Assembly (NCBI GenBank): GCA_965215035.1
Contig: OZ244040.1
Coordinates: 3,658,001 to 3,722,000, forward strand
Length of the DNA stretch: 64,000 nucleotides
Direction of reading: 5' to 3'
DNA from: Azophilus sp965215035
GTDB lineage: Bacteria > Pseudomonadota > Gammaproteobacteria > Pseudomonadales > Azotimanducaceae
Under the pieces are notes generated by a model, which was not told the origin of the DNA, did no database searches, and saw only the letters and a program-made list of their open reading frames with translations. Within the stretch, counting starts at the first letter, position 1, and each line of letters opens with the position of its first letter. Of this stretch, positions 1 through 9,096 are shown piece after piece. The translations under genes were made by a program, and so were the position numbers.

Positions 1-6
1 CCGTTG

Positions 7-12
7 TATAAT
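7..12 (+). promoter_or_regulatory. -10 box of the TonB receptor gene
   Basis: A perfect TATAAT lies about 55 bases before the receptor ATG. The matching -35 box would fall outside the window, so only half of the promoter can be seen. A Shine-Dalgarno GGAGG at 53-57 completes the expression signals. Confidence 0.5.
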
Positions 13-67
13 CCGCGCGGTTGCCTTAGACCGCTCGGGGAGCGCCGATATTGGAGGATTGGTGGCG

Positions 68-2521
68 ATGTTCCGTATAAATCTTTTGTGTCGCGCCGCA
101 CTGGGCGCTGCAATTCTGGTCATGGCCCTGGGCACCGCGCTGGTGCCGGCCCCGGCATTTGGCCAGAACATCATAGAGGAAGTGCTGGTTACGGCACGGA
201 AACGCACGGAGAACCTGCAGGACGTGCCGGCCGCCGTCAGCGCCTACAGCGGGGAGGAGCTGCGGGACCAGGGTGTGGACAACATCGTCGAGGTCGCCCG
301 CCTGGCCCCCAACCTGACGGTCAACGAGACCAGCGGCCTGATCGCCGGGACGATTCAGATATTCATTCGGGGCATCGGCAACGACCCGGGTTTCGACCAG
401 GGCGTGGGCATCTATGTTGACGACCTGTATCTGAACCACACGGGTGGTGCGTTGCTCGATGTGTACGACGTGGCGCGCATCGAGGTGCTGAAGGGGCCCC
501 AGGGCAACCTCTATGGCCGCAACACCACCGGCGGGGCGGTCAAGTATGTAAGCCGGGAACCCGATAACGAAACTCGCTTTCGTCTAGAGGGCAAGTTGGG
601 CGAGGACAGTTTGCGCAAGGTTCGGGCCAACCTCTCCGGGGCACTGGTGGAAGATGCGCTGTTCGCCTCCTTCGCGGTCTCCAAGATCGACGACGACGGC
701 TACCAGACTAACCTGTACGACGGTGGGGAGTTCGCCGCCCAGGACAAGCTGGCCATGCGCGGAACCCTGATCTGGCAGGCGGCAGAGTCGCTGCGCTTCA
801 AGCTGGTGGGCGATACGCTGCGGGACGATTCCGACCCGCGCATCCCAACCCGGGTTGCCGTCCACCTCGGCGGGCCCGCCGGGCTGGGCGCATTCGGGGC
901 GCTGCTGAGCACCGCGAACCAATTCGTTCCCGGGGCCGCGTTTCTGCCCCCGGGCGAGGCCCTCGACACCAGCCTGCCGATGGATGTAGATAACGTAAAC
1001 ACCGCCTTCATCGCCGGCGGCTTCGATGAATACAAGCTCGACACCAGCGGCCTGTCGCTGACCATGGACTGGAACTTGGACGATGCCTGGTCGCTGAAAT
1101 CCGTCACCGGGCTGCGCACCGGCAAGAACAACTACCCATTCGACTTCGACGGCAGCCACCAGGTGTTCATCAACACCTTGCAGCAGTGGGATACGGAGGA
1201 TTTCTCCCAGGAACTGCAACTGCACTACAGGAGTGGCAAGGCGAATGCCGTGGCCGGTTTCTACTACCTGAACGGTGATTTCGAGAACGTCTCGCTGACC
1301 ACGCAGACGCCCTACCTGCGTTTGCTCACCACCCATGTAAAGCGCACCCACCAGGATGACCGGGGGCTTAAATCCACCTCGGTGTACGCGAATATCGACT
1401 GGGATCTGAACGACCGTTGGCAGTTCTCCCTGGGCGGGCGCTATACCACCGACAAGAAGAACATCGACCAGGTTGCGGATGTCACGCTGACACAGCACAT
1501 TGCCGCCTTTGTGAACCTGCCGGGCCTGGAACAGGCACCGCTGGTGCTTTCGCCGCTGGGCGCGGCCATTGTGCCCAACCTGCCGTTCTTCAGTTTCTTT
1601 CTGCCGCATCGAGACCTGGCGGGAAACATCATCGGCCTCGGTAATAGCGAAACCACCATCGTCTACCCGGAAAACAAGATCGGCGACGACAAGTGGTCCG
1701 AGTTCACGCCGAGCGCCAAGCTGAGCTATCGCGCTTCGGCAAACATCCTTTGGTATGCGGGTGTGGCGACCGGTTTCAAGTCCGGCGGATTCGACTTTAC
1801 CGGCAGCGCCTACAACGCCCTGGCCTATGAACCGGAAACGGTGACCTCCTATTCCGCCGGCGTGAAAACCACCCTGCTGGACGGCTCGCTGCGCTTCAAT
1901 GCCGAGGCCTTCCTAAACAACTACAAGGAAAAGCAGTTCGCCGTGGTTGGCCTGGACGAACAAAGCGGAACCCTGGTGCAGACTTCGGATAACGTGGGTG
2001 AAGTGGAATCGCGCGGCTTCGAGTTCGAAATGCTGTGGTTGCCGCCGGTGGATGGCCTGGCAATGAGCCTCAATCTGGGTTACCTGGATGTGGAGGTCAA
2101 GGAGTTCATCGATGAGATTACGCCCGGCGCCGGCATGTTGGGCAATGTCGCGGATGCTCGCGCCATGGGTTACGCACCGGAACTGACGGTGCAGGCGCGG
2201 GTGCAATACAGGGCGAGCCTCGGTGGCGCCGGCACCCTAACCCTTGCGGCGGACGCCAACTACCGCGACGAAATGTACACGGATTCGCCCATCGCACTGG
2301 ACAACCCGTTCATGCTGAACACCCTCTCGGACGACCGCATTATCGCCAACGCGTTCCTGACCTACCGTTCCGGAGACAATCGGTGGCGGGTAACCCTGGA
2401 AGGAAAGAACCTGGGGAACAAGCGGGTGCTGGAGAATACCTTCAACGTGTCCAACTTCATTCTGGGCGGTTACAGTCGCGGGCGCACCTGGGGTCTGACA
2501 CTCGCCTACGAGATGAACTGA
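68..2521 (+). CDS. TonB-dependent outer-membrane receptor
   Basis: A predicted outer-membrane beta-barrel that imports a substrate using TonB energy. The protein starts with a signal peptide ending near AFGQ (about residue 33), followed by a TonB-box-like stretch (IIEEVLVTARKR) and a plug domain with the usual RGIGND and LKGPQGNLYGRNTTGG motifs. A long barrel follows and ends in an aromatic-rich strand (TWGLTLAYEMN). At about 817 residues it has normal length for the family. I chose the ATG at 68, ten bases after GGAGG; TTG at 59 and GTG at 62 are too close to that site. The type with this plug, without a siderophore gene nearby, is common beside aromatic, terpenoid and steroid catabolic genes. 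The adjacent minus-strand operon makes uptake of its substrate the best guess, but the ligand is inferred only from position. Confidence 0.93.
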   Translation: MFRINLLCRAALGAAILVMALGTALVPAPAFGQNIIEEVLVTARKRTENLQDVPAAVSAYSGEELRDQGVDNIVEVARLAPNLTVNETSGLIAGTIQIFIRGIGNDPGFDQGVGIYVDDLYLNHTGGALLDVYDVARIEVLKGPQGNLYGRNTTGGAVKYVSREPDNETRFRLEGKLGEDSLRKVRANLSGALVEDALFASFAVSKIDDDGYQTNLYDGGEFAAQDKLAMRGTLIWQAAESLRFKLVGDTLRDDSDPRIPTRVAVHLGGPAGLGAFGALLSTANQFVPGAAFLPPGEALDTSLPMDVDNVNTAFIAGGFDEYKLDTSGLSLTMDWNLDDAWSLKSVTGLRTGKNNYPFDFDGSHQVFINTLQQWDTEDFSQELQLHYRSGKANAVAGFYYLNGDFENVSLTTQTPYLRLLTTHVKRTHQDDRGLKSTSVYANIDWDLNDRWQFSLGGRYTTDKKNIDQVADVTLTQHIAAFVNLPGLEQAPLVLSPLGAAIVPNLPFFSFFLPHRDLAGNIIGLGNSETTIVYPENKIGDDKWSEFTPSAKLSYRASANILWYAGVATGFKSGGFDFTGSAYNALAYEPETVTSYSAGVKTTLLDGSLRFNAEAFLNNYKEKQFAVVGLDEQSGTLVQTSDNVGEVESRGFEFEMLWLPPVDGLAMSLNLGYLDVEVKEFIDEITPGAGMLGNVADARAMGYAPELTVQARVQYRASLGGAGTLTLAADANYRDEMYTDSPIALDNPFMLNTLSDDRIIANAFLTYRSGDNRWRVTLEGKNLGNKRVLENTFNVSNFILGGYSRGRTWGLTLAYEMN

Positions 2522-2552
2522 TTCCGCTCGGCCAACGGCGGAGCAACCGGGT

Positions 2553-3317
2553 TCAAAAGCGGTCCGGCCGGAACATCGCGTCGTGTCCGCCGTCGACGAA
2601 CAGCACCGTTCCCGCAATGTGCGCGGCCTTTGTGGAGAGCAGGAAGAGCGCCGCGCTCGCCTGATCCTCGGGCCGCGCCACACAGCCTATGGGAATGGAC
2701 TTGGCAAATTCCCGCATGCTCGGGCCGATTTGCGGGTCCCGGCGCCCGGCGGCGGTCATGGCCGTTTCGGTGTATCCAGGCGCCAGGGCATTCAAACGCA
2801 CGCCCGCCCGGGCGGCCGCCGTGCTTCTGCGCCGCATCCAGCGGCCTAGGGCGAGCTTGCCGCCGCCGTAGAGTTGAAAACCCGCGAGTGACTCGGCGAA
2901 CCCCAGCGCCCGTTCCCGTTCGCCATCCAACAGCGCCTGTACATAGCCTTCCTCGTAGGGCATCAGGGTTGCCGAGTTGGAACAGATCAGCAGCACCGCT
3001 CCGCGGCGCTTCTCGAGGGCGGGCATGAGGCCCTCCACCAGATCCACTGTCGCGAAGAAGTTAACCGTCGGAATGAGCGCCTTATCGGCGGCCTCCGGCC
3101 CGACACCGGCACAGGGCACCAGGCCATCGAGGCCATGCGGGGCGTGGCCGCGAATCTGAGCGATGGCGGCCGCAAGTTGTTCCCCATCGGCTAAGTCGGC
3201 GCGAATCTCGCACTCGTTGCGGTCCACCCCAATCACCCGGTGCCCCTCGGACTTCAGCCCCGCTTGAATTGCCTGGCCGATGCCGCTGGCGGCGCCGGTC
3301 ACAACGTATGTTCCCAT
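2553..3317 (-). CDS. SDR oxidoreductase, 3-alpha-hydroxysteroid dehydrogenase-like
   Basis: An NAD(P)-dependent short-chain dehydrogenase. The cofactor motif TGAASGIG is at residues 7-14, an NNAG-equivalent reads CAGVG near residue 70, and the catalytic pair is in YGGGK. Several features recall the Comamonas 3-alpha-HSD/carbonyl reductase group rather than generic FabG-type SDRs: the unusual HGLDGLV...CAGVGP segment, the VNFFATVDL stretch and the C-terminal DGGHDAMFRPDRF ending. It is the last gene of the minus-strand operon that starts at 9076. Steroid-type substrate specificity is inferred from family resemblance as I remember it and from the KshA-like neighbour. Confidence 0.85.
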   Translation of the reverse strand: MGTYVVTGAASGIGQAIQAGLKSEGHRVIGVDRNECEIRADLADGEQLAAAIAQIRGHAPHGLDGLVPCAGVGPEAADKALIPTVNFFATVDLVEGLMPALEKRRGAVLLICSNSATLMPYEEGYVQALLDGERERALGFAESLAGFQLYGGGKLALGRWMRRRSTAAARAGVRLNALAPGYTETAMTAAGRRDPQIGPSMREFAKSIPIGCVARPEDQASAALFLLSTKAAHIAGTVLFVDGGHDAMFRPDRF

Positions 3318-3401
3318 GGGTGCTCTTCCCCAGGTTGCGCGAACCGCCCCGGGGTACAGCCAAGATGGCGGCCGCCGGCAGGCAGGCGCTAGTTTGTGGG
3401 T

Positions 3402-3812
3402 TCAGCCGATGCTTTGATCGATCTGGTTTGCCATCATCCGGTAGGCGGCGGTCAGCATCTGGCTTACCTGCCCGAGGGGCACCGCGTCCAGATCGAATGT
3501 GGAACTGAAGGTTACCCGGCATCCGTCCCCATCCGGGGCCACCGTCACGGTCGCCCGGTAATTGTCCACCGGCACGAATGGATTCCTGACCACACCGTAA
3601 CGAAGCTCCCGGCGGCCGTGGTCGCAACCCAGCAAAAACTCGACGATCGGGGTCTCCATAGCCAGGATGCGCGCCTGGTGGCCTGCGTGTTCCCCTACCC
3701 GGTAGTTGCCCGGGCCCACCAGCCAGTCGATCTCGGTAAAGGCCCCTAGAACCCGCCAGAAGGCATCCGCCGAGTGCGGGCTGCAGTGCGAAAAGCATAC
3801 CGATTCCGTCAT
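3402..3812 (-). CDS. SRPBCC (START/Bet v1-like) family protein
   Basis: A 136-residue protein with the SRPBCC pattern: an early FWRVLGAF helix region, then an alternating strand region (DWLVGPGNYRVGE, TPIVEFLLGCDHGRRELRYGV, NYRATVTV, VTFSSTFDLD) and a long C-terminal helix (VSQMLTAAYRMMANQID). Such small helix-grip proteins bind hydrophobic ligands or act as cyclases or dehydratases. No catalytic residue can be assigned. It lies between a Rieske oxygenase and an SDR in the same orientation, so a role in the same pathway is likely. The start region is duplicated 69 bp upstream (see repeat entry), so an alternative ATG at 3880 exists, but that reading frame stops after about 20 codons. Confidence 0.75.
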   Translation of the reverse strand: MTESVCFSHCSPHSADAFWRVLGAFTEIDWLVGPGNYRVGEHAGHQARILAMETPIVEFLLGCDHGRRELRYGVVRNPFVPVDNYRATVTVAPDGDGCRVTFSSTFDLDAVPLGQVSQMLTAAYRMMANQIDQSIG

Positions 3813-3883
3813 TGGTGCCTATATCCTCTGGTATAGGAGCGATCCGGCGCCCGCGTGCGAACAGAGTACCGATTCCGTCATTG
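3798..3883. repeat. Paired 17-bp direct repeat at the SRPBCC gene start
   Basis: The 17-mer TACCGATTCCGTCATTG occurs at 3798-3814 and exactly again at 3867-3883, an offset of 69 bp. The first copy contains the start codon of the SRPBCC gene. The second would encode an abortive peptide with the same first five residues (MTESV). A short inverted repeat (CCTATA, 8-base loop, TATAGG) lies between the copies at 3818-3837. Confidence 0.8.
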
Positions 3884-3928
3884 CTTCCTAGGCCCACCAA
3901 GACCCGGACGAGCTGAAGGCAAGATACA

Positions 3929-5011
3929 TCAGTAGCGGCCGCGCGCCACCACCTCCTTGGGCGCGGGCCGCAACCAGTTGGTGAGATAGGTGCCGTTGAC
4001 CCGGGCCTGGCGTTGGGCGGCTTCGGCACGCGGATTATAAAACTGGCGATACCACTCGCGGACCTTGTGGAAGGGCCCATCGCTCTTGATCTGCATGATC
4101 TTGAAGACCGGCGCCTTGGCCCGCCAGACCTCGAAGTCCTGCAGGAAGGCCAGCCGGCTGGATTCCTGAAACCGCCGGGCCTGGTCGATATCCTCCTCCG
4201 TGGCAACCGGGTGTTCGCTCTTCACCATCAGGGCATGCCAGACCTTGAGCCGGCCGTCCTCTACCGGCGTGTGGGCAATTAACATAATCGCAGCGTAGAA
4301 ACCGGTGAGGCGCGAAATCAGAATGGCCGGACCCGTATAGAAGGTATCGGTCTCCAGCAGCGTATTGCTGGCGGCCAGGGTTTTGTGCCCGCCGCCCTGC
4401 CGCTGAATGACCACATGGTCCCGCACCTCGTTCTCAAAGTACTCCAGCATCGAGCCGTGAATCGGCCCTAGGTGCGGCGCGTCCGCCATGTTGTCGATCA
4501 CTTCCTGTGGATGCGAATCGATCTCCCCCATCTGGTCGATGGCCCAGCGCACCCAGGCAGGGTCGTCCCATTCCGGGAGTTCCGGCACCCCGTAGTCCGG
4601 ATCGGCCTCTTCCGGGTCGTACCACATCCATACGCAACCGTAGCGCTCCTCGACGCGCCAGCTCTTAAGGCACGCCCGGGTCGGGATCGGCCCGTCGTGA
4701 TACGGAATGTCGTTGCACCTGCCGTCGGCACCGTAGCGCCAACCGTGGTAGGGGCAACGAATCGAATCGCCTTCGATTTGGCCGTCGAGCACGACATAGG
4801 AGGTGGTGTTGCGGGCGATATTGGTGCCCATGTGCGCGCAGATGGCATCCAGCAGCACCAGCCGCCCGCTGGCACCGCGATACAGGGCCAGCTCCCTGCC
4901 GAAAAACCGCAACGGCAACACGCCCTCGCCGACCGCGCCAGCCTCGGCCACCATGAACCAGCCACGCGGGAAGGTGAACGGGCCCAAGCCGTATTCAGCG
5001 GTGGTAGCCAT
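3929..5011 (-). CDS. Rieske [2Fe-2S] oxygenase alpha subunit, KshA-like
   Basis: The terminal component of a Rieske non-heme iron oxygenase. The Rieske cluster motif is CAHMG then, 17-22 residues later, CPYHGW (residues about 58-90). The mononuclear iron site is visible as DNMADAPHLGPIHG, giving Asp, His(+3) and His(+8), the spacing seen in 3-ketosteroid 9-alpha-hydroxylase (KshA) and cholesterol 7-desaturase relatives. Length 360 is typical. No ferredoxin or reductase gene lies nearby, so electrons must come from elsewhere in the genome. It sits in the TetR-linked operon together with a 3-alpha-HSD-like SDR, which favours a steroid or polycyclic terpenoid substrate. This is inference; the family also acts on many aromatic compounds. 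ATG at 5011 follows a GGGAG site. Confidence 0.9.
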   Translation of the reverse strand: MATTAEYGLGPFTFPRGWFMVAEAGAVGEGVLPLRFFGRELALYRGASGRLVLLDAICAHMGTNIARNTTSYVVLDGQIEGDSIRCPYHGWRYGADGRCNDIPYHDGPIPTRACLKSWRVEERYGCVWMWYDPEEADPDYGVPELPEWDDPAWVRWAIDQMGEIDSHPQEVIDNMADAPHLGPIHGSMLEYFENEVRDHVVIQRQGGGHKTLAASNTLLETDTFYTGPAILISRLTGFYAAIMLIAHTPVEDGRLKVWHALMVKSEHPVATEEDIDQARRFQESSRLAFLQDFEVWRAKAPVFKIMQIKSDGPFHKVREWYRQFYNPRAEAAQRQARVNGTYLTNWLRPAPKEVVARGRY

Positions 5012-5188
5012 GCGCTTACTCCCCGAGCGAACAGGTATACCTAGATTACCCAGCGTGTCGATTCAGTCAATCGAATTGGCGCATTCGGGTAGTTAGGCTG
5101 GCTATGACTGCTCATTTGCGCTGTCTCAAGCCGGCCAACTCCCGCGACTGATTGCAAGCGGCCGAGGCACCGGGACGAACGCAACCGC

Positions 5189-6400
5189 TCAGGCGCGAAA
5201 ATCGCTCCGCACGGGGCCGATGTCCGCCGCAATCTCGCCTAGGGCGGCGGCGTCGAAGCCGTAGAAGTCGATCGCGTTGCCGCCCAACATGGCGGCGACA
5301 TCGTCCTCCGGCAAGCCGCGGAAGGATTCCACCACCTGATCCCGGGTATAGGGCCAGGTGCCCTCCGGGTGCGGATAGTCGCTGCCCCACATCAACTGCG
5401 CCATACCGATCTGATGGCGTATCTCCGCATCGCTGCGCGACATGCAGGACGCGCCGATGGCGCAGTTGCGGCGGAAGTAGTCCGTCGGCGACATAGAGAG
5501 GTGGCTGCGATAGTCACCGAGCTTGGCGCTGAAGTGCGACTCGTGATAGTGGTGATCCAGCATGCGCATCAGCGGTGGCAGCAGCCAGCCCTGGCCGGTT
5601 TCGGTGACGCTGCACCTGAGTTTGGGAAACCGCTCGAATACGCCGCCCCACAACATGAACACCAGCGGGCGGTAGCTCCAGAAGAACACCTCCGATACAT
5701 ACACCCCCACCGCCCCCGGATACTCGGAGATGTCGCTCATGGGGAAAGACTCTCCGAAGATCTGCTCCATGGCCCCGGCACCCGAATGGAAGCAGATAAC
5801 CAACCCCAAATCTTCGCAGGCTTCCCAGAAGGGGTCGTAGCGCCGGTGATGGTAGCTTTCGAACCGATTGGTGAACAGTGGCAGCAGCAGGCCCCCCAGG
5901 CCGTTTTCCGCAGCCCACCGCGCTTCCCGTACCGACTCGTCGATATCCCAGAGCACCGGACAGACGCCGACTCCGAAATGCCGTACCGGATTCCTTGCGC
6001 ACAACTCGGCCAACCATCGGTTGTGGGCGCGCGCGCCAGCCCATTGCAGTTCCCCGACGATGTTTTTTGTGGGCAGCGCCAGGCCAGCGCCGAAGGGCGG
6101 CGAGTTCTGCTCGGTGATGCCATCGGGAAAGATGATCTCCGCGGCTATGCCGTCGCCATTCAGAACATCAAGGCGCTGTTCATAGTCCCAGGCACCCGAC
6201 AGGTGCCGCTCGTTTCCCGCACGCCACTGATCGTTGACCTCCTTCAATAGGAAGATCTCTTCCGCCTTGTCCGTCATCTGCTTCTGAATGGGCAGTGCCA
6301 TGTCGAAGGCTTCCCGGTACTTCGGCTCCAGGTAGTCCCGGTACATTTCCGGGAGCAACCCCGCATGGCAATCAGACGATACAACCGCAAATCGTTCCAT
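5189..6400 (-). CDS. Amidohydrolase-family metal-dependent hydrolase (ACMSD-like TIM barrel)
   Basis: A 403-residue TIM-barrel hydrolase or decarboxylase of the amidohydrolase-2 group. The strand-1 metal motif is degenerate (SSDCHAG near residue 8, instead of D.H.H). A barrel histidine follows in VICFHSGAG, and the terminal metal aspartate lies in MWGSDYPHPEG near residue 355. The length and the FPKLRCSVTETG and GGNAIDFYGF segments match members often found in Rieske-oxygenase catabolic clusters, where they hydrolyse or decarboxylate ring-cleavage or side-chain intermediates. ATG at 6400 is preceded by AAGGAG. The gene is co-oriented with both Rieske genes. The exact reaction is unknown. Confidence 0.88.
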   Translation of the reverse strand: MERFAVVSSDCHAGLLPEMYRDYLEPKYREAFDMALPIQKQMTDKAEEIFLLKEVNDQWRAGNERHLSGAWDYEQRLDVLNGDGIAAEIIFPDGITEQNSPPFGAGLALPTKNIVGELQWAGARAHNRWLAELCARNPVRHFGVGVCPVLWDIDESVREARWAAENGLGGLLLPLFTNRFESYHHRRYDPFWEACEDLGLVICFHSGAGAMEQIFGESFPMSDISEYPGAVGVYVSEVFFWSYRPLVFMLWGGVFERFPKLRCSVTETGQGWLLPPLMRMLDHHYHESHFSAKLGDYRSHLSMSPTDYFRRNCAIGASCMSRSDAEIRHQIGMAQLMWGSDYPHPEGTWPYTRDQVVESFRGLPEDDVAAMLGGNAIDFYGFDAAALGEIAADIGPVRSDFRA

Positions 6401-6429
6401 AATGATCTCCTTGGCTACCTTGCCTAGGT

Positions 6430-7431
6430 CTAGCCGACCAGCCGTATTGGCGCTTCGTCGGCGCCGTCGTCGTAGAATTGCCGGAACCACTGCCGATACT
6501 TGGCCACGGGGCCGTCCCCGTCGCAGAGGATCGGGTCGTCTCGGTACAGCTTGTGTTTCCAAATGACCATGTCATGCCCGACCTGCCTGACCACCTCCGC
6601 GATCAGGCCATTGGTTAGGATGTTGAACTGTTCGGAAATGTTCCTCGGCTTGGTGAAAGCGAATCTCAGGATCAGCCGATTGTTGGTTATCGGCACCACC
6701 GTTCCCATCATGACCGTCTTGAACGCGCGGTCGAAGGTCTGGGAACTCATTCCCGGCCCCCAGTTGCGGCTGACCAGGTGGGAGTCTTCCGTTTTCATCA
6801 GGTCGATGGAGCCATCCTCGCCAATCGCCGGGCCGAGTGTCACCATTTCCGTGATGCGGCTGCAACCATCTAGCTTGATCGTTGCCTTGGGCATGGTCAG
6901 CGCACTGTGCACATACACGAAGTGGGCGATGTCCACCGCGTTCTCGCCCGTTTCCTGGATGTGGGACTCGATTTCCCACTCGTAGGTTTCAAGCTCGCTC
7001 CAGTCTGGATCCGAAAACTCGGGAATATCCCCAATCTCGAAGGTGGGCTCGATGCGACGCGGGTGGTACCAGGCCCAGACCATCTGGTTGCGTTCCTGGA
7101 CGGGATAGCTGTGCAGGCAGGAGCCCTCTTGTGTGCGGCGCGGCATGGATTCGGCATAGGGCACCTCTTGAACCACACCATCACCATCGAGCAGCCAGCC
7201 ATGGAAGGGGCAGGCGATGCGCTCGCCGACGACCTTGCCGCCGTGCCCAAGGTGCGCGCCCAGATGCGGACAGAACGCCTCCAGCATCCTGGCTTCACCG
7301 CTCTCGGTGCGAAACAGCACCTGGTGCTGATCGAAGAAATAGGTCGGGCTTACCTCGCCGGGCTGTAGATCCTTGCTGTAGGCGACGGCGTACCAACCGA
7401 AGGGAATAGCTAGATCGATTCCGATGCCCAT
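6430..7431 (-). CDS. Second Rieske [2Fe-2S] oxygenase alpha subunit
   Basis: A second Rieske oxygenase of 333 residues. The cluster ligands are in FCPHLGAHLG and CPFHGW (residues about 53-78), and the catalytic iron site is in NAVDIAHFVYVHSA, again Asp, His(+3), His(+8). It has an N-terminal PFGWYAVAYSKDL segment and a C-terminal YRQWFRQFYDD segment; the first Rieske protein shares the latter (YRQFYN), so the two are paralogous subtypes of the same KshA/DAF36-like clade. It lies 29 bp upstream of the amidohydrolase and 14 bp downstream of the SDR, consistent with one transcript. Two oxygenases in one operon imply two successive hydroxylations or alternative substrates. Confidence 0.9.
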   Translation of the reverse strand: MGIGIDLAIPFGWYAVAYSKDLQPGEVSPTYFFDQHQVLFRTESGEARMLEAFCPHLGAHLGHGGKVVGERIACPFHGWLLDGDGVVQEVPYAESMPRRTQEGSCLHSYPVQERNQMVWAWYHPRRIEPTFEIGDIPEFSDPDWSELETYEWEIESHIQETGENAVDIAHFVYVHSALTMPKATIKLDGCSRITEMVTLGPAIGEDGSIDLMKTEDSHLVSRNWGPGMSSQTFDRAFKTVMMGTVVPITNNRLILRFAFTKPRNISEQFNILTNGLIAEVVRQVGHDMVIWKHKLYRDDPILCDGDGPVAKYRQWFRQFYDDGADEAPIRLVG

Positions 7432-7445
7432 GGCTCTGTCTCCGG

Positions 7446-8324
7446 TTATCCGAGTGTGGGTATGGGCAGTTCGCTTCGATTCAGAATCGAATCGAAGCGC
7501 GCCTTGACCTTCTGTTTGATGTCGGGGTTGAGCGGCGCTATCCAGAACTGGTTGTCGCGTATTCCGCGAATCGCGGTCTGCGCCACCTCATCCGGGTGCG
7601 TTGTGACCAGTTTCTGGCCCATGAATTCCATGATGCGCCGCAGATCCTCGGCCGAATGGATGCCCGTATCCGGTGTGCCTTCCGGCTTGACGAACTGCTC
7701 CGGCCGTACCCGGTCGGAGTCGAAGATGCCGGTGTCCACGATATGGGGGCCCGGGAACAGGGCGTGGATGCAAACCGGGCTCTGCTGCGACCTGGTCTGA
7801 ATGTAGAGCGCTTCGGTAACGGCCTGGACGGCGGCCTTGGTGGCGGAGTACACCGGCTGTTCCGGATAGACGATGAATGCCCCGTTGCCCGAGCCCGTAA
7901 TCGCCAGGTGCGATTCCTCCCCCTGGGCGGTGAGCCGCGGCATGAAGGCGTTGATGCTGTGCACCACGCCCCAGAAGTTGACGTTGAATGTCCACTGCCA
8001 GTCGTGCGGCGAATACTCCCACAGATTGCCCGCCTCGCCCGCGGATACGCCGGCGTTGGCAAACACTAGGTGCGCCCCGCCCAACTCATCGAACGCGGTA
8101 GCGGCAAGGGCATCGAGGCTTTCCTGCTGGCTCACATCGCACCGGCGGCTCTTGGCATCGATGTTGTTCGCGACCAGTTCGGCCTGGGTCTTGGCGAGCC
8201 CCTCCTCGTCCACATCCGCGATCAGCACGCGCGCGCCCTCCGCGCCGAGCGCGAAGGCCAGGGAGCGGCCAACGCCGCTGGCACCGCCGGTGATAACGGC
8301 AAGCTTGCCGGTGAAATCGCGCAT
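7446..8324 (-). CDS. Short-chain dehydrogenase/reductase
   Basis: A classical SDR with cofactor motif TGGASGVG (residues about 11-18), the structural motif ANAGVSAG, catalytic Ser in ITGSGNGAF and the YSATK catalytic pair. At 292 residues it is longer than usual because of a C-terminal extension (DNQFWIAPLNPDIKQKVKARFDSIL) seen in SDRs that act on bulky alcohols. It follows the ADC-like gene by 2 bp and precedes a Rieske gene, so it is translationally coupled in the operon. It probably oxidises a hydroxyl group made by an oxygenase; the substrate is not known. Confidence 0.9.
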   Translation of the reverse strand: MRDFTGKLAVITGGASGVGRSLAFALGAEGARVLIADVDEEGLAKTQAELVANNIDAKSRRCDVSQQESLDALAATAFDELGGAHLVFANAGVSAGEAGNLWEYSPHDWQWTFNVNFWGVVHSINAFMPRLTAQGEESHLAITGSGNGAFIVYPEQPVYSATKAAVQAVTEALYIQTRSQQSPVCIHALFPGPHIVDTGIFDSDRVRPEQFVKPEGTPDTGIHSAEDLRRIMEFMGQKLVTTHPDEVAQTAIRGIRDNQFWIAPLNPDIKQKVKARFDSILNRSELPIPTLG

Positions 8325-8326
8325 GG

Positions 8327-9076
8327 CTAGGCCTCCACCGGAAACCGGGTACCGCCGATGGTGTTGGCGTGGGGCCAGAAGCCATCTGGATCCAACGCGC
8401 CGGCGATGGTGATTTCCCGGGAGAGGAACTCCGGGGTCCAGAGATAGGCATCGACCTGCTCGCGCATCGGCAGGCGTTGCGCCAGCGGGTCGAAGGGTGC
8501 TTCGCGCAACACCAGTTCGCCCGCCAGGCTTTGCCGGAAGGCGGTGCGGTAGGCGGCGCGCACCCGCACCACATGGGGTGGGTAGTCGTAGCTCTTCGGG
8601 GCCATGGTGACGCTGCGGGCGACCTTGATCCACCATTCGTTGACCTCGAACTCCTCCCCGGCCGCATCGGTGCTGGCCACGTCGCCGCTGAACTCGGCAA
8701 AGGTATAGCCGGCGTGCCTTACCGCCGCCTCGACATGGTTCATCATGCGGAAGTAGCGGATGTCCGCCAGATACTTCGGCTGCCCCCAGTGCTCGCGGCT
8801 GACATAGACGGCCGCCTCCTGGTCGATGGCATATCCCAGCGCGTATTCGCCGCGCACGCCGTCGAAGTCGGCGGCCGCGGTCATCACCAGCCCCATCTCC
8901 GGCTCGTTGAGAACGGGAAAGCTGTAGAAGGTGAGGAACACCTTCGGGTCTTCGCCCGGCTCGAGGCCCGCTGGCAACAGCCTGGCAAGGGCGTCCGGGT
9001 CCGTGCGGTACACGATCTTGAGCATCGGCCAGTTGAGGATATCGCCCGGGTTACCTTGGGGCGCCGCGTTGGTCAT
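8327..9076 (-). CDS. Acetoacetate decarboxylase (ADC)-family protein
   Basis: A 249-residue protein with ADC-fold features. The segment SREHWGQPKYLAD carries the lysine that would correspond to the Schiff-base lysine of acetoacetate decarboxylase. The VFLTFYSFPVLNEPEMG strand region and the late PREQVDAYLW-like part are also typical of the superfamily. Many ADC-like proteins in catabolic operons are aldolase-dehydratases or have unknown activity, so decarboxylation is not assured. ATG at 9076 follows GGAGGG. This is the first gene of the minus-strand operon; its promoter region holds the palindrome at 9097-9127. Confidence 0.8.
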   Translation of the reverse strand: MTNAAPQGNPGDILNWPMLKIVYRTDPDALARLLPAGLEPGEDPKVFLTFYSFPVLNEPEMGLVMTAAADFDGVRGEYALGYAIDQEAAVYVSREHWGQPKYLADIRYFRMMNHVEAAVRHAGYTFAEFSGDVASTDAAGEEFEVNEWWIKVARSVTMAPKSYDYPPHVVRVRAAYRTAFRQSLAGELVLREAPFDPLAQRLPMREQVDAYLWTPEFLSREITIAGALDPDGFWPHANTIGGTRFPVEA

Positions 9077-9096
9077 CTCGTCCCTCCAAGCAGAAA

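Noticed and set aside
59..67. TTG/GTG starts for the TonB receptor
   Set aside because: Too close to the GGAGG site; ATG at 68 has proper spacing and leads a good signal peptide.
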